A stretch of 64,000 nt of DNA from Ceratobasidium sp. AG-K (GCA_037039685.1 JAWNGF010000006.1:1612001-1676000), one strand, 5' to 3'. Positions 8,985 to 20,487 are shown, counted from the first letter of the stretch. The notes: generated from the letters alone by a model not told the origin. Numbers and translations are program-made.

Positions 8985-11856
8985 ATGGCCGGAAGCGAGT
9001 CCGACAGCTCTATGGGCTGTCCACAGCGCCCGCCCAAGATCCCCACAAACGCGTTTGAGTATGGTATGTCTGGCAACTGCTTATCCAAACACATTACTAA
9101 CTTTGTTTGAAGTGAGCAAGCACCAGCCTTTGGTGATGGTGCGGCTGTCTCAGGCTAGCACCACCGCTGTTGTTTCTGAAGGTATGTTCTCTTTTACCAC
9201 CACTATTCCATTGTTGCATTGCTAAACCAATACACATAGCCCCACCTGCTGTCCCTCGCAAGAAGCCTGCCTCGCGCTCTCAAAGGGACTCTGACGCCAT
9301 GCCATCAACCGAGTCGGAGTCGGAGCCAGCACCAAAGCGACAAAAGAAGGGAAAGAATAAGGTTGACAACCCCGAGGAGATGCTTGGTAAGTTGGCCCAA
9401 ACTTAGCAAAGACCAATTGTTAACTTGTCATTTAGATATCCCGTATGACACACTGACCTCCGACACAGATTGCAAGCGCTGGCTCCTGACTATGCTCCGT
9501 GTTTGCGACTCCCGCAATTATTCGGATGAAGGTTTTGCAATCAACAATCTCAAATTTCTATGGTTAGGTTCCCCAAACTACCAGGTATGTTTCCCACACC
9601 GTTGTCAGCTACGTGTTACTAATCTCGCAATTCCCCACCAGCCACCACCCTCGCATGATGCCCCATTGTCTCTCAAGAGGACAGACAGCCTTACAGTTGT
9701 CCCAGGTGATCCTCTACCCTCATTTAAGAAGAACGCACACAAAGGTATGTTCATGGCAACATTGTTTACTTGATGCACCGAGCTAACAATCAATGTTTGT
9801 CAGGACCTAGTAGCTTAGCAGGTTCTCAGCCAGTTGGTGGGCGCCTGTCCCCATGGGTTGGTGGCATCAGCCCGGTGCCTGCACCTCCAAAGGCTACCTC
9901 GTCGCAGGCCCGTGTTACCATGCGTCTCCATATCCTCCCACCAACGGTTCAACCTGTTGGGATGTCTGCAGACGTCACTCATGATGCAGCACTGCACAAT
10001 CCCCCAAGTCCAGATGCCCGCTCAGCCAACTTAGGCCCACCCGCCCCTGACTCCCCAGCCTGTTCTTACGTTGGAGAAGTGCCAGGCAATTCACCTCCTC
10101 ATGAGGTGGCTGAGGACGCTCCCTTGTCACCTGCGCATGCGTCACCCAGCCCCAATGCGGGCCTCTCTTTTGCCTTGCCTCCACTTGAAGGCACCCCACC
10201 CGACTGGCTCTTGTCCACTTCACCTCTGCCACAACCGGTACCCAAACATCATGGCCTTCAACAACCAGCACCTGGCAAGCAGGAAGACGAGTCCGATGAC
10301 CTCCCTGAGCCAGAGGACATCATGATGTCGGACCGGCAACTTCCCAAGGAAAAGCCCAAACGGAAGAGTACACGAAGGGGGGCAAATCTGGCTCAAGGTG
10401 TTCCCGCTGCTGGGAATGCCGCCCAGGCGGATGCTAATGAGTTGCCTGAGTTTGAAGGTGCAATCCCATCTAATACATTATAGTTCAAATGCTAATTTTA
10501 TTTTACTAGATGCTGGAGTGAATGTCCCCGTCAAGGGGCTTCTCACCATGAGGCAGCGGTCACAACGGCGTTGGTTTGGCCGTGCCATTCCCCTTGTTGA
10601 TTGTCTCGCCAAGCGGCTCGTACTCCGTGCACTCACTGGGAATCCATTTGCCAATTGTACCCCTGTCATTGTTGACAATGACAAAGACGGTGTTCCAATT
10701 GCTGAAGGGGTGGAATTTGATCAGATTGTCATCAACAAATGGACGGCCATTAACCACAAGATGCGCCCGGGACAACTTCCCTTCAAATTGCATGAAGAAT
10801 ACCGGTTCAATGTAAGTTTTCTTACGTTTGTTGTTGTTAGTCATTAACTCACCTTTGATGTTAGGTGAAACAAGTTTATACTCAGATCCAAAATGCTATC
10901 AAGGCTGTCACCATTGGCTATGTCAAAACATACTACAAGCTTGGCCCTGATTGTTCGCCAAAGGATGTTTGGAAATGTGTTCAGAATTTACTCAACAATA
11001 ACTTCCACTCAAGTGTATGTACCACATCTGCGTCTGATCAAATCCGAGGCTGATATCACAATAGTCCTATGAACTTGGTCCAAACGAGTTCAAACAGAAG
11101 ATTCTTGCTGATACCATTGTTCAAGCTCACTTTGCCGTGCCTGGCAAATCTATTGGCTATCGGTTTGCTAAACACTTCAAGCCTATGCCACGACCAACTA
11201 TTGCACTTCACTGCACAATTGTACGTCTGAGACTGTTGCCCTTGGCCTTGCTGACACCCTCCAATAGATTTACTTCCTTATCACAACTTTCAGCACTGGA
11301 CATCAAAACCAGAGCGCAACTCTTGATGCTGAGATCCAGCAGCATTGGTTCAAGTACTACCTTGACCAGCTCAATGCAATGGCTCACCCAAAAGGGAACC
11401 CCGTCAGGATGTCAAACATTCAGAGGAGACTCTTCAAACAGGTTTAGTAAGTGATCATGACGTCCAAAGAGATAGTTTGATTGACCTGCTTGATAGCCAA
11501 GTTGAACCTGTCTGTAAAGGACTTCCATGGCCTCGTCGTCGTGATTATGATACTGATAGTGAAGAGGAGAAGTTCTCTGAGATTGAGTTTTCTGATGATG
11601 GTGAGTGCACACTACTGTTGTAAAGCTTGTTGCCTGAATGTTTTATCCCTTAGATGAGATGGACTGTTTTCCATCCCAATTGATGTTGATGGACCCTTTG
11701 CTTGTATATGTTGTTGATGTTATGACCCAAGCTTTATATTTACTGACTCACAATTTCTTGGACCTGTGCCCTCTCATTACCTCTTGTTCTTACAAGCTGA
11801 CTTTTATTCCTCTCTGGATGTATACACAATCCATTTTTGCTGTTTGTGCCCTGTGA
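8985..11856 (+). CDS. 12-exon hypothetical protein, resembles basidiomycete DUF6532-type proteins
   Basis: Exons inferred from GT-AG introns of 47-59 nt with consistent phase: 8985-9063, 9113-9181, 9240-9386, 9436-9584, 9642-9744, 9804-10457, 10510-10811, 10865-11014, 11065-11220, 11268-11446, 11497-11600 and 11654-11856, giving about 764 residues. The N-terminal half is low-complexity, Pro/Ser-rich and basic (KRQKKGKNK; KPKRKSTRR), possibly nuclear. The C-terminal half is globular: MRQRSQRRWFGRAIP, then an alpha-helical region including HFKPMPRPTIALHCTIIYF and FSTGHQ. That pattern matches my memory of DUF6532, a basidiomycete family of unknown function. An acidic segment follows (YDTDSEEEKFSEIEFSDD). 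The last exon is Leu/Phe-rich and least certain; the end could be earlier. No broken splice site was seen, so the gene may be expressed. Confidence 0.7.
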
Positions 11857-12078
11857 CTTGTTCTGTCTTTCATGCCCCAACCTTCCTCTCACCCATGTGT
11901 TGTGATTTGACACTGACTAATTGCAATATGATTTTGAAGTTGACCGTGCCCATTGCAAGCTTGATCTCTAGGGCTGGCAGAGGTTTGAGTTGCCTACCTG
12001 CCTGATATCCACTAAACTGTGCTAGTCCTTTGGGTATTGGCCAAAGATGATCAGGATTTGGGGATTTAACACTTTGAA
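11857..12078. other. 3' flank of the 12-exon gene, no supported feature
   Basis: AT-rich sequence. No gene or known repeat is recognised. It grades into the 30-nt repeat array to its right. Confidence 0.4.
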
Positions 12079-12298
12079 TTAGAAGTGATTTGGGGCTACA
12101 TGGGTTGCATTTTAATGGATTGGAGGTCATAGATTGGATTTCAAGTGATTTGAGATTGAATAGCTGGATTTTAAGTGATTTGGTAGTGAATGATTGAATT
12201 TTAGGTGATTTGTGAGTCAAGGGTAGCATTTCAAGTGATTTGTGAGTCAAGGATAGGATTTCAAGCAATTTCAAAACTATAGGGGAATTATAAGCAAT
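12079..12298. repeat. Degenerate tandem repeat, 30-nt period, about 7 units
   Basis: Units resemble TTTCAAGTGATTTG followed by about 16 variable bases and recur every 30 nt. In the minus-strand translation this shows as a 10-residue period (LTHKS-like). The best-preserved neighbours differ at a few positions. More decayed GTGATTTG words continue to about 12400 and reappear near 18670. A non-coding minisatellite is the simplest reading. Confidence 0.75.
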
Positions 12299-12427
12299 TG
12301 AAATCACTCTGAGTCAACATACTGTTGATTTCAAGTGCTATTAAATTTAGACCTGGCTTATTGTGATTTGGTGCTTTAAAGTGATTTGAAGCGGTTATAA
12401 TCCAAGGTCACTTTTGCTGATGATATT

Positions 12428-12640
12428 CCACTCTACCAAAAGTCGAATTTCTCGTTCAGCTTGTGAGGTCTTGTAATGACAAGGACTATTTTGTCAGGCT
12501 TGTAATAGGTTACAAGCACTCACGACATCTTACAAGCCCAGATGAGCCTTTTTCTTGTTTGCCTCCCGAGTGGTTCCGAGTAATCACAAGCAGTCTAGAG
12601 CCGCCCAAGATAGTCCCCGGCATCACAAGACTTCAGGAGC
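12428..12640. repeat. Dispersed repeat copy 1 (unknown class)
   Basis: This stretch aligns by eye with 19805-19987. Shared elements in order are ACTC-ACCAAAAG, TTGTCA-GCTTGT, TTACAAGC, AGCC-TTT and GAGATAG/AAGATAG. The second copy stops where the LTR at 19988 was inserted. No coding potential was recognised; it may be part of a larger old element. Confidence 0.5.
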
Positions 12641-13403
12641 CAGACGAGAATCTCAAGGTTTGGTAGAGCAAATTCTATTCTCACTTCTGGGATTGCTTCG
12701 TCCCTCAGGCTTTAAAAAAAAGTGGCTCCAAATGAGGTCTGCCATGAATAGGGTGCAGTTGTTAAGTGATATGTTACTAACCAGTGTTACAAACATTACA
12801 TTACAAATGTGTTAATGACAATGGTAGAAACTGACCTGGAGAAATGGCATGTTAATAACAATTATTGCATAACTTGGCTCAATGCACCACAAATTGTCCT
12901 GTTGAGTCAAGTTCAGCCCACCCTACATCACTAGCAATTATGGTGGGACTGCTTCCAGGTACTCTCCAACTGGATTTGACCCTTTGGTTTGGAAATAAAG
13001 GGAATCTGTGTTGTAAGCACAGACACACTGCACCAAGTGCCCATCAAGCCAAAATACATGTTAGATATGGCAGGTGGTAGATGGGAAGCAATTGATCAGC
13101 AGAATTAGTTGTGCAGCCTGTGCCCAGGTTGTCCAGCACTGCTCTTTCTTGGGCAAAGGACATATATCTGGAGATTTGAGCACCCTCAAGTGCCAAATCA
13201 AGGCTGTGCATAGAGCATACAGCATGTAGAGCTTGCTTGCTCAGGTTTGTAGCAGTCTTGGCCTATAAAGGACACAAGAAAAGTGCATAAATACCCCCAA
13301 CAATCCACTCTCAAGGTAGTACTTGGGATTTTGCACTTCCCTTACATGCAGTCTGATCACTCTTACCAACACAAAATTGACCACTTGCATGCAGCTTTAC
13401 ATC
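12641..13403. other. Intergenic, no supported gene
   Basis: I see no domain, RNA gene or LTR fragment here. Short open frames lack similarity to anything I know. Confidence 0.4.
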
Positions 13404-13408
13404 CTCTG

Positions 13409-13905
13409 TGTCGTGACCCGTCCCTCCCTCTGTCTCTGCTTGTGGACTTGTGGCTTGTGTTGGCACCTTAAGCACCCCTTCTCTTTGGTTGAGCCCTCTC
13501 CCTTGTTTAGTGAGGTGTATGGATGATGTGTCACCATGAGTCATATGACTCATGCTGTTTTATATTGGCTGGCCTGCACAGCCCCCTTTATGACTTGGAC
13601 TTTGACTCAGACGTGTGACTCATGTATCTACTATGACTCACTTGCTTTCTGAGTATATATACTGGCTAGCAAGCATGGTCATCCCCAGCTTGCTTTGCCT
13701 CATCAACTCTCCCTGCAGTGTGATCAGAGGCACTTGGCTACTTAGCCTTTAGTGCAGCCACTTGGACTTAGGAGCTAGTGACTTGTACTGACAAGACTAG
13801 CATTTGTCCACCTTAGTGATAGAGCCTTAGAAGACTTATCACATATTGTTCCACATCTCAAAGGCCATTAGCAGTTGTCAACCATGGGCATTAGCAGGTT
13901 GCAAC
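13409..13905 (+). repeat. Solo LTR, family B (497 bp)
   Basis: It runs from TGTCGTGACC to GGTTGCAACA and is flanked by the perfect 5-bp duplication CTCTG (13404-13408 and 13906-13910). The U3 holds at least five TGASTCA sites, including a palindromic pair, a CCAAT-type box and a GAGTATATATACTGG TATA region. AGCTTGCTTTGC, the predicted RNA start, lies about 30 nt after the TATA box. No internal sequence remains. Confidence 0.93.
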
Positions 13906-13910
13906 ACTCT

Positions 13911-14741
13911 GCTGACTTCTCTGCCTTTGGGCTCAAGTATCTATGATTTCAGATACTGGACTCCTAATCCCAACAAGCTTGATTGCCTTGATGCACCATG
14001 TAGTGTGCTCAATGCTGATCTAGAAAATATTTTTGGGCTCTGAGCAATCATGCCCCTGATGTTTTGAGAGCAAGGGACTGGGATCAAATCAATTGTAGAT
14101 CTGTCTGCTTGCTACCTTACTGCCAACCTTTGGGAGAAAGCTTTACTATCAGAATGGGTAGAAGATCTGCCAAACACAGCAGAGGAGATGTCACAGTTTG
14201 CTACAGAAAAGGTGTGCAGTGTTGCAGGTATTTCCCAGCTATTACTTACATATCTGGTATGCATATATGTTACAAAACAGGTTATTGAGCTTGAGGTGTT
14301 CAAAAGCACAGACAACAGACATGACAAGTGGGGCAAAACAGAAACCCACACTGAAGAGGTGGATATTGTAGCTTCCATGGATGATGAGATTGGCAGCAGC
14401 AATGGGGAGGAGGTGCACAAGGCAGTGATCCTTGATGCAAAGGGGTTTGATGTGACAACTGTCTACAGTGTTGACCTTAGAAACTTGGTTTTGCTTGATC
14501 TCCTGGCAGATCAAGCAGTTGAGGGAGTGTAAGGGGTGGAGTCAGAGAATTTGGGACTGGAATCATCATGAAAAAGGCCTTCTGAGGGACAGTTGCCAGC
14601 CAAGAAGGATGTTAGTGCAGTTAACTTGGATGGGTTCTAGTTCATGCAGTGTTTTACACCATACAAATTATTGTCTCACATGGTGGGAATAACACATGTC
14701 AATAACACCCTGTGATTACAATAACCCTTTTTAACTAAAAA
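13911..14741. other. Unassigned region upstream of an ORF3 relic
   Basis: Open frames of up to 114 codons occur (for example 14188-14532, plus), but I recognise no domain in them. Notably, no integrase or chromodomain remnant is visible here, although the next feature is an ORF3 relic that normally follows pol. Confidence 0.4.
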
Positions 14742-16010
14742 ATGCCTGCTGCCTGTTTCTCCAAGGCCAACATCTGCACCACCTGCCAGGCCAATGCCTC
14801 CACCATGGCTTTTGGCTGTGCCCTCTGTCTTGCCAGCCCTGGCATATTTGCAGTCCAAAACTGCAAGACAGTGCCCTGGACCTTCCAGGAGGCCAAAGAA
14901 CTTGCTGAGGTCCTTGACCCTGGCTGTGGACTGGGGTATATCCCCATCAAAACATGAGGACCCCTCAAGTGGGTCAAAGGCTGGAAGTTGATGCAGCACC
15001 CCATAGTTGGGGTGCTCCTTGGGTTGGCAACCCAGAAACCAAGCCCCTCAACCAAGCCACAATCATGTGGAACAAACTGTACACATGCTGGGGCTGCATT
15101 GCCTACACAGTACACAACATGGTCCTCAAACATGCCAACACCTGGAATATCAACACTGGCTACAAGTGGTGTGTGGATGGATTGTGGAAGCAGGTGGACA
15201 ACCCCTGCCTTCACCACAAGGCCAACCAATGGGTGGATGGAGTTGCCTGGATGTGGGCAGAGCTGGACACAGAATCCAGCTGGGATGTCAACATCCCAAA
15301 GCCTGAGCCAGGTATGCCAAACCCCCATATGTCAGACAACTACTCATGGCCTCCATCAACTACAGAAGCCAACAACAAGTGGCCTGCTATTGAGCAGGCC
15401 AAAAGTTGTTGAACAACCTGGGGACCCTCCCCTGCCCCAATCACTGCCCAGCCCCCTTTTGGGGAGCTCCTGCCAGCTGACCCTCCTATGTGGCAGTCCT
15501 CCAGGACCCCTGCTACTCCTACAGTCCCAGTCTCCTCCCCAACAGACAATGACTTGCCCCCCCCCCCCCTCCTAAGATCCCCATGGATCCCTTCCTTTTG
15601 GAATGCCAACTACAAGAGGCAATGGAACAAGCACTAGGACACATTGAACAGCTCCTTAGAGAGGTGGAACAGGACCTTGAAGACACACCCCCTGCCCCAA
15701 CCTGAGACCAAATGCCATGTGATGCCCAGGTCCTTGAGGCTTACAAGGCTGTCCAACAAGGGACTATGTCCCCCAAGGACTTGAAAATTGGTGCAATGTG
15801 CACCAAGAAGAATGGGTCAACCAGGAACAGACCCACCTCATTGAAGGAGAGTGTCAATGCACCCAGGTGCTCCACCACTTGCTCCAACATGAGCAAGAGT
15901 TCAAGCAGGCCAAGTGGGATGCCCATAATGAGTGGCTCAAAGAAGACATAAGGGCACCAGCAGAACAGCAAGGATGGATTGTGATCAAGGAATGGATCAC
16001 ACAAAAGTAG
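14742..16010 (+). pseudogene. Decayed third ORF of an old family B-like element (lineage D)
   Basis: Fragments in different frames match the family B third ORF from end to end. The start reads MPAACFSKA and later VPWTFQEAKELAEVLDPG. The core reads YTCWGCIAYTVHNMVLK with the conserved C-x-G-C. A conserved MPCDAQVLEAY block follows, and the end reads GWIVIKEWITQK against GWLELKEWVARR in B-IV. Frameshifts break it into at least three pieces. Divergence is far greater than between the B copies, so this is an older lineage. A degenerate family B-like LTR follows directly at 16042. Confidence 0.75.
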
Positions 16011-16041
16011 TTGTGTACAGTCCCCTACCCCCAATGTAAAG

Positions 16042-17013
16042 TGTCCTGACCCATCCACAACACCCATGGACTCTGCTTGCTGCCTTGGACTCCTTGCACC
16101 TTAAGCACCCAATGTACTTATACGTGGCCCTCTCACTCGTTTTGTGATGTCATAAGCTTCTTCTAGGTGGCTATGAGACAAGCCGTGATGGAGAGTGAAC
16201 AGCACTAAGACCTAAGTGACCTCTTGAACCGCAACACACTTAAGTGTCTGTAGGCTCTTGAGGGTAGGGGTGGTTCAAAGTGTCACTCAAAGGGGATGTT
16301 TGACAAGACAAAACAAGCTGGGGTTACCAGGCTTGTTGGTCCTCTATATATATTCACAATGAGGCCAAGTCACACAAGGCACAGCCACATGAGTCATACA
16401 GAACAGCCAGTCAGGAGTGTCCATATGAGTCATGCTGTATGAACAGACATGACTTGTACCAAGCACAGCCGCATTACACAATGTAACAGGGAAAACCACA
16501 AGAAGGTGGCAACATGGCGGGAAAAGAGAAACAAAGCATAAATAACACAGTCACGAGTTAGGAGGAGGCTTAGACAAGTCCGATGGAGAGAGCAAGGCTT
16601 GTGACATGTGAGGTGCATGGATGATGTGTCACCGTGGCCCATAAGGCTGTGCTGTCTTGTGGATCCTTCCTTTGGAAAGATTGACCTTCTAGAACTTCTA
16701 TCTAGAAGGTCTTTGTGATTTGCTGACTGGGCATGGTGCCTGATTGGCCACAATATGTATTGTACCACTTTGAGGCATTTGTGCCTCTGACTATATCTAC
16801 TGGCTTGCAAGCATGGACTTACTCTAGCTTGCTTTGCCTTGTCATCTCTCCCCTCAAGTGCAACTAGGTCACTAGGCCTTTAGGCCATTGTGGTATTGTT
16901 GCTAAGGTTGCACTAGCAACTTAGCATACTGAATGGGGCCTCTAAGGCAGCTCAAGGTCTATAAGGCACCAACTGACATGGTCATTGGTCAACCAGCATA
17001 GAGGGTTGCAACA
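16042..17013 (+). repeat. Degenerate 3' LTR of lineage D, interrupted by a solo A LTR
   Basis: It starts TGTCCTGACC and ends GAGGGTTGCAACA, about 508 bp after removing the inserted A LTR and one copy of its duplication. It shares with family B the CACCTTAAGCACCC block, the GAGGTGCATGGATGATGTGTCACC block, the GGCTTGCAAGCATGG region and an AGCTTGCTTTGC start motif. It is too diverged to assign to family B itself. Confidence 0.7.
16148..16606 (-). repeat. Solo LTR, family A, inside the lineage D LTR
   Basis: A 459-bp family A LTR in minus orientation (TGTCATAAGC to TTGTGACA) with a perfect duplication TGTGA (16143-16147 and 16607-16611). The host LTR resumes at once with GGTGCATGGATGATG, so the insertion site is exact. 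Confidence 0.92.
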
Positions 17014-17271
17014 TCCATATTCCAGCTTGCAAGCATGGACTTACTCTAGCTTGCTATGCCTTGTCATCTCTCCCCTCAAGTACAACTAAGTCAATAACCC
17101 TTTAGGCCATGGTCTGATCACTAGGTGGGCCCAAGGCCATTATCATATTGTTGCCAAGGTTGCACTAGCAGCTTAGCATACTTTACAGAGCCACTAAGGC
17201 ATCTTGAGGCCTATTAGGCACAAACAGTCAAGGATTTCAGTCAACTGGCATAGAGGGTTGCAACACCAAAC
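17014..17271 (+). repeat. Partial tandem duplication of the lineage D LTR 3' half
   Basis: From GCTTGCAAGCATGGACTTAC to GAGGGTTGCAACA this repeats the R-U5 half of the LTR just to its left, with many differences and a short internal expansion (GATCACTAGGTGGGCCC). It has no U3. It could be an unequal-exchange product or the remains of a second insertion. Confidence 0.6.
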
Positions 17272-17423
17272 CTTATTTGGCCAAGAAATCAGTGAGAAAT
17301 AGGCAAAATACTTTCCCAGACACATGTTTTTTTGATGCCAGACTCCCTAATAAGGAAATTTTGACTGATGGTGTTTAATAGGAACCATTGTTGATTAACA
17401 CTATGCCCCCATCAATCCCTTAT

Positions 17424-17921
17424 TGTCACAACCCAACACTATGATGGTTGCCAACTGTAACTGTATGTGCGCAAGTTAAGACTCAGAGAGACTTGGCACC
17501 TGAAGAGTTGTGAGCTGTAGACTGTGAACAGCACCAAGGCCTGAGGATCCAAGGTAACCCTGAGGGAAACCCAGTGAGGGGATGTTTGTTGGGGAAAATG
17601 ACAAGGCAAAACAAGATGGGGATACCATGCTTGTTGCCACCTCATTATATATTCAGAAAAGGCATGAGTCACACTCATGCCAAGAAACAAGTCATACCCA
17701 ACTAACCAATCAGAAAGCTCTATGAGTCATGTCCTATAAAGGAACATGACTCACCAAGAAAGGAAGCCGTAAGACAAGAGGAAAGGGAAGCAGCCTAAGG
17801 CTGCACACAAACAAAGGAAACAAGCAACAAAGGAAGCGCACACAAGGGAGAAACCAAGAAAGGAGACACAAGACAAACAAACAGGAGTCCAAGTCTGTTG
17901 GAGGGGTCTTGGGTCACAACA
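17424..17921 (-). repeat. Solo LTR, family E, minus orientation (498 bp)
   Basis: It reads TGTCACAACCC to GGGTCACAACA on the plus strand and is flanked by a perfect duplication CTTAT (17419-17423 and 17922-17926). It shares with families A and B the TGACTCA motifs, a TATATATTC box and a start-site motif (here ATCTTGTTTTGCC), but the rest of the sequence is distinct. Confidence 0.88.
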
Positions 17922-17926
17922 CTTAT

Positions 17927-19067
17927 AGGACATATGGTCCTGGGATACATTGGGGGGATTTTACAGGCCTCTAGAGCCTGTGGAGCTCAGGAGGGTGGGG
18001 ATGTGGTCTCTGCTCTCTGAATGTCTCTGGAACATCTGGGAGCCAGGAGGGCTGTGCAGCAGGGTCTGCTGCTGATTGACCTCCTGTTTGTTTAGTGTAC
18101 TTTTTTATCTAACCATACATTAGATTCCTACCTTACACCAATCATACTAAATGCCATAGAATACCCCTGTGAATCAACCAGGAAGCTCACAGGTTATTGG
18201 GCAGGCTGGTGGATGGGGCAACAATGTGTGGTGGTCCACTAGTGCACTGGTCCCCTTCTTGACAGCTAGCAGGTATCTCAGGGCCTCAGTTTGCAAGGCA
18301 CCAACAGTGCATGCACACAAGTCAAAGGTCCCAAGACATTGTCACATGGGGGAGGCAGTCTCTTTAAATATTGATATTGAGTTGAGCTATGGATTTGATA
18401 CAAAACAGGCAAGAAAGCCATATATGAGTACCCCAACACACCTGTACCCTCAGTGCATCTCCTGGTTACAGGTACTACACTGCTTTAGGATTTTGACAGC
18501 TCACTCAGCTGTCATTTGCTCCCAGATGCTCCAGGGATGTCCAGGGGATGGAGACTTTGTCCCTGTGCTCTTGGGCTCCACAAGGCTCTAAAGGCCTGTA
18601 AATTCCCCTGATTTATGTGGATCTTACTGGGGTGATCTCAGGACATTTTGAGCTCCTGAGATGATATGAGGTGATTTGGAGCAGGCCAACCTGATATGAA
18701 GCGCTTTGGAGACCCATTGAAACCAGACTCAGCCTCAAGTGTTTCAGGCATTTGAAGTGCTCCAAAACACTCCCTCCCCAGCCCCTTTTGCTGATGCAAA
18801 CCCAGTATATGACAGCTGCTACCTTCATGGTGGCCAATAGTGCAAAGCTCAATGTGAGACACCCATGGAGTCAAGACTACCCATCACCATTCACACACCA
18901 CTAATAACTACCACATATTTCAGTTAGGGAACAAATCAACAGGAGGGTTGCCTGCAACAACAGATGAGTGAGAAGTGAGGCACCAAAGCATCAAAATTAA
19001 TGGTCTGTGAACCTGACAAATCCCAGATGGGGTCCAACTGAACACAAAATTTGAGTTGAAGGCTTGG
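17927..19067. other. Intergenic, no supported gene
   Basis: A 140-codon frame (18169-18591, plus) has no recognisable domain and unremarkable composition, so I do not call it. Around 18655-18720 there are GTGATTTGG words like those in the 12079-12298 array. Confidence 0.4.
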
Positions 19068-19561
19068 TGTTGTGACCCAAGGCCCATCCATAGACTTGGT
19101 CTTGTGGCTGCTGTCTTATGTTCCCTTTGTTTTTGCTTCTCTTTGTCCTGCCTTCCCTTGTTCTGGTTTCCTTTGTTCTTGCACAGCATTAAGCTGCTTC
19201 ATTTCTCTTTTGTCTTATGACTTCCTTTCCTGGCAAGTCATGTTCCTTTATAGGACATGACTCATAGAGCTTTCTGATTGGTTAGTTTGTATGACATGTT
19301 TCTTGGCTTGAGTATGACTCATGTCTTTTCTGAATATATATTGAGGCAACAACAAGCATGGGACCCCCATCTTGTTTTGCCTCGTCATTTCCCCAACAAA
19401 TAGTCTCTCACTGGGTTTCCCTCAGGGTTACCTTGGATCCTCAGGTCTTAGTGCCATTCACAGTTTACAGTTCACAGTTCTTTGGGTGCCAAGTCTCTCT
19501 AAGTCTTGACTTGAGCACATACAGTTACAGTCGGCAACCATCACAGTGTTGGGTTGCAACA
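19068..19561 (+). repeat. LTR, family E, plus orientation (494 bp)
   Basis: It is the inverted counterpart of 17424-17921: TGTTGTGACCC to GGGTTGCAACA, with ATATATATTGAGG followed by ATCTTGTTTTGCCTCG. The flanks (CTTGG and CTTTA) do not form a clean 5-bp duplication, so it may be old or rearranged. No family E internal region is in the window. Confidence 0.8.
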
Positions 19562-19804
19562 CTTTATAATTTAGATGTCAACTGACTGATTGCCCCAGTA
19601 CCTCTGTCAACTCACCATTGACCAGCCAAGACTCTGAGTGAAACCCAGATTTTTGCCTGTAGTAGCTGGGTGGACTGCAAGTCCTGCAATTTGAAATTTT
19701 GAGTTGCTCTTGTATGCAGTGCAGTGTAGAATTATACATTACAATATCAGCCTGAGCCTACTGAACTTAGTGATCATGTACTCTTTTTCCCTTTATGGTC
19801 CGTA

Positions 19805-19987
19805 CTCAACCAAAAGCAAGAAATCTCATTTGGCTCATGAGTTCTTGTGATTGCACAAACTATCTTGTCAAGCTTGTGATGGTTTGTGAGTGCTCATGAG
19901 ATGTTACAAGCAGAAACAAGCCTTTTGCTCATTTGTCTCCTGAGTGCTTATGAGCAATCCCAAGTGCTCCAGAGACTGCTGAGATAG
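19805..19987. repeat. Dispersed repeat copy 2, truncated by the B-I LTR
   Basis: It aligns with 12428-12640 (see that entry) and ends at GAGATAG, directly before the B-I 5' LTR. The missing remainder would be expected at the far side of B-I, beyond the window. Confidence 0.5.
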
Positions 19988-20485
19988 TGTCATGACCTGT
20001 CCCTCCCTCTGTCTACATTTGCAGACTCGTGGCTTGTATTGGCGCCTTAAGCGCCCTTTCTCTTTGATGTGCCCTCTCCCTTGTTTAGTAAGGTGTATAG
20101 ATGTTGTGTCACCATGAGTCATATGACTCATGCTGTTTTATTTTGGCTGGCCTGCACAGCCCCCTTTATGACTCAGACTTTGACTCAGACATGTGACTCA
20201 TGTATTTACTTTGACTCACCTGCTTTCTGAGTATATATACTGGCTTGCAAGCATGGTCATCCCCAGCTTGCTTTACCTCATCAACTCTCCCTGCAGTGTG
20301 ATCAGAGGCACTTGGCTACTTAGCCTTTAGCGCAGCCACTTGGACTTAGGAGCTAGTGACTTGTACTGACAAGACTAGCATTTGTCCACCTTAGTGATAG
20401 AGTCTTAGAAGACTTATCACATATTGTTCCCACATCTTGAAGGCCATTAGCAGTCATCAACCATAGGCATTAGCAGATTGCAACA
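19988..20485 (+). repeat. 5' LTR of B-I (family B, 498 bp)
   Basis: It runs from TGTCATGACC (mutated from TGTCGTGACC) to GATTGCAACA. The TATA region is near 20230-20240 and the predicted RNA start is at 20264-20275. The start motif here reads AGCTTGCTTTAC, one change from the primer-site complement. Confidence 0.9.
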
Positions 20486-20487
20486 TT

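Noticed and set aside
12079..12298. CRISPR-like array
   Set aside because: The repeats are degenerate and contiguous with a 30-nt period and no constant repeat/variable spacer pattern; also the genome is eukaryotic.
14188..14532. 114-codon frame upstream of the ORF3 relic as a gag or pol remnant
   Set aside because: I could not match any capsid, protease, RT or integrase motif in it.
18169..18591. 140-codon plus-strand frame between the two family E LTRs
   Set aside because: No recognisable domain, no supporting neighbour and no splice or promoter signal; could be chance.
17424..19561. The two family E LTRs as the two ends of one element
   Set aside because: They are in opposite orientations, the left one has its own perfect duplication (CTTAT), and no gag or pol lies between them.
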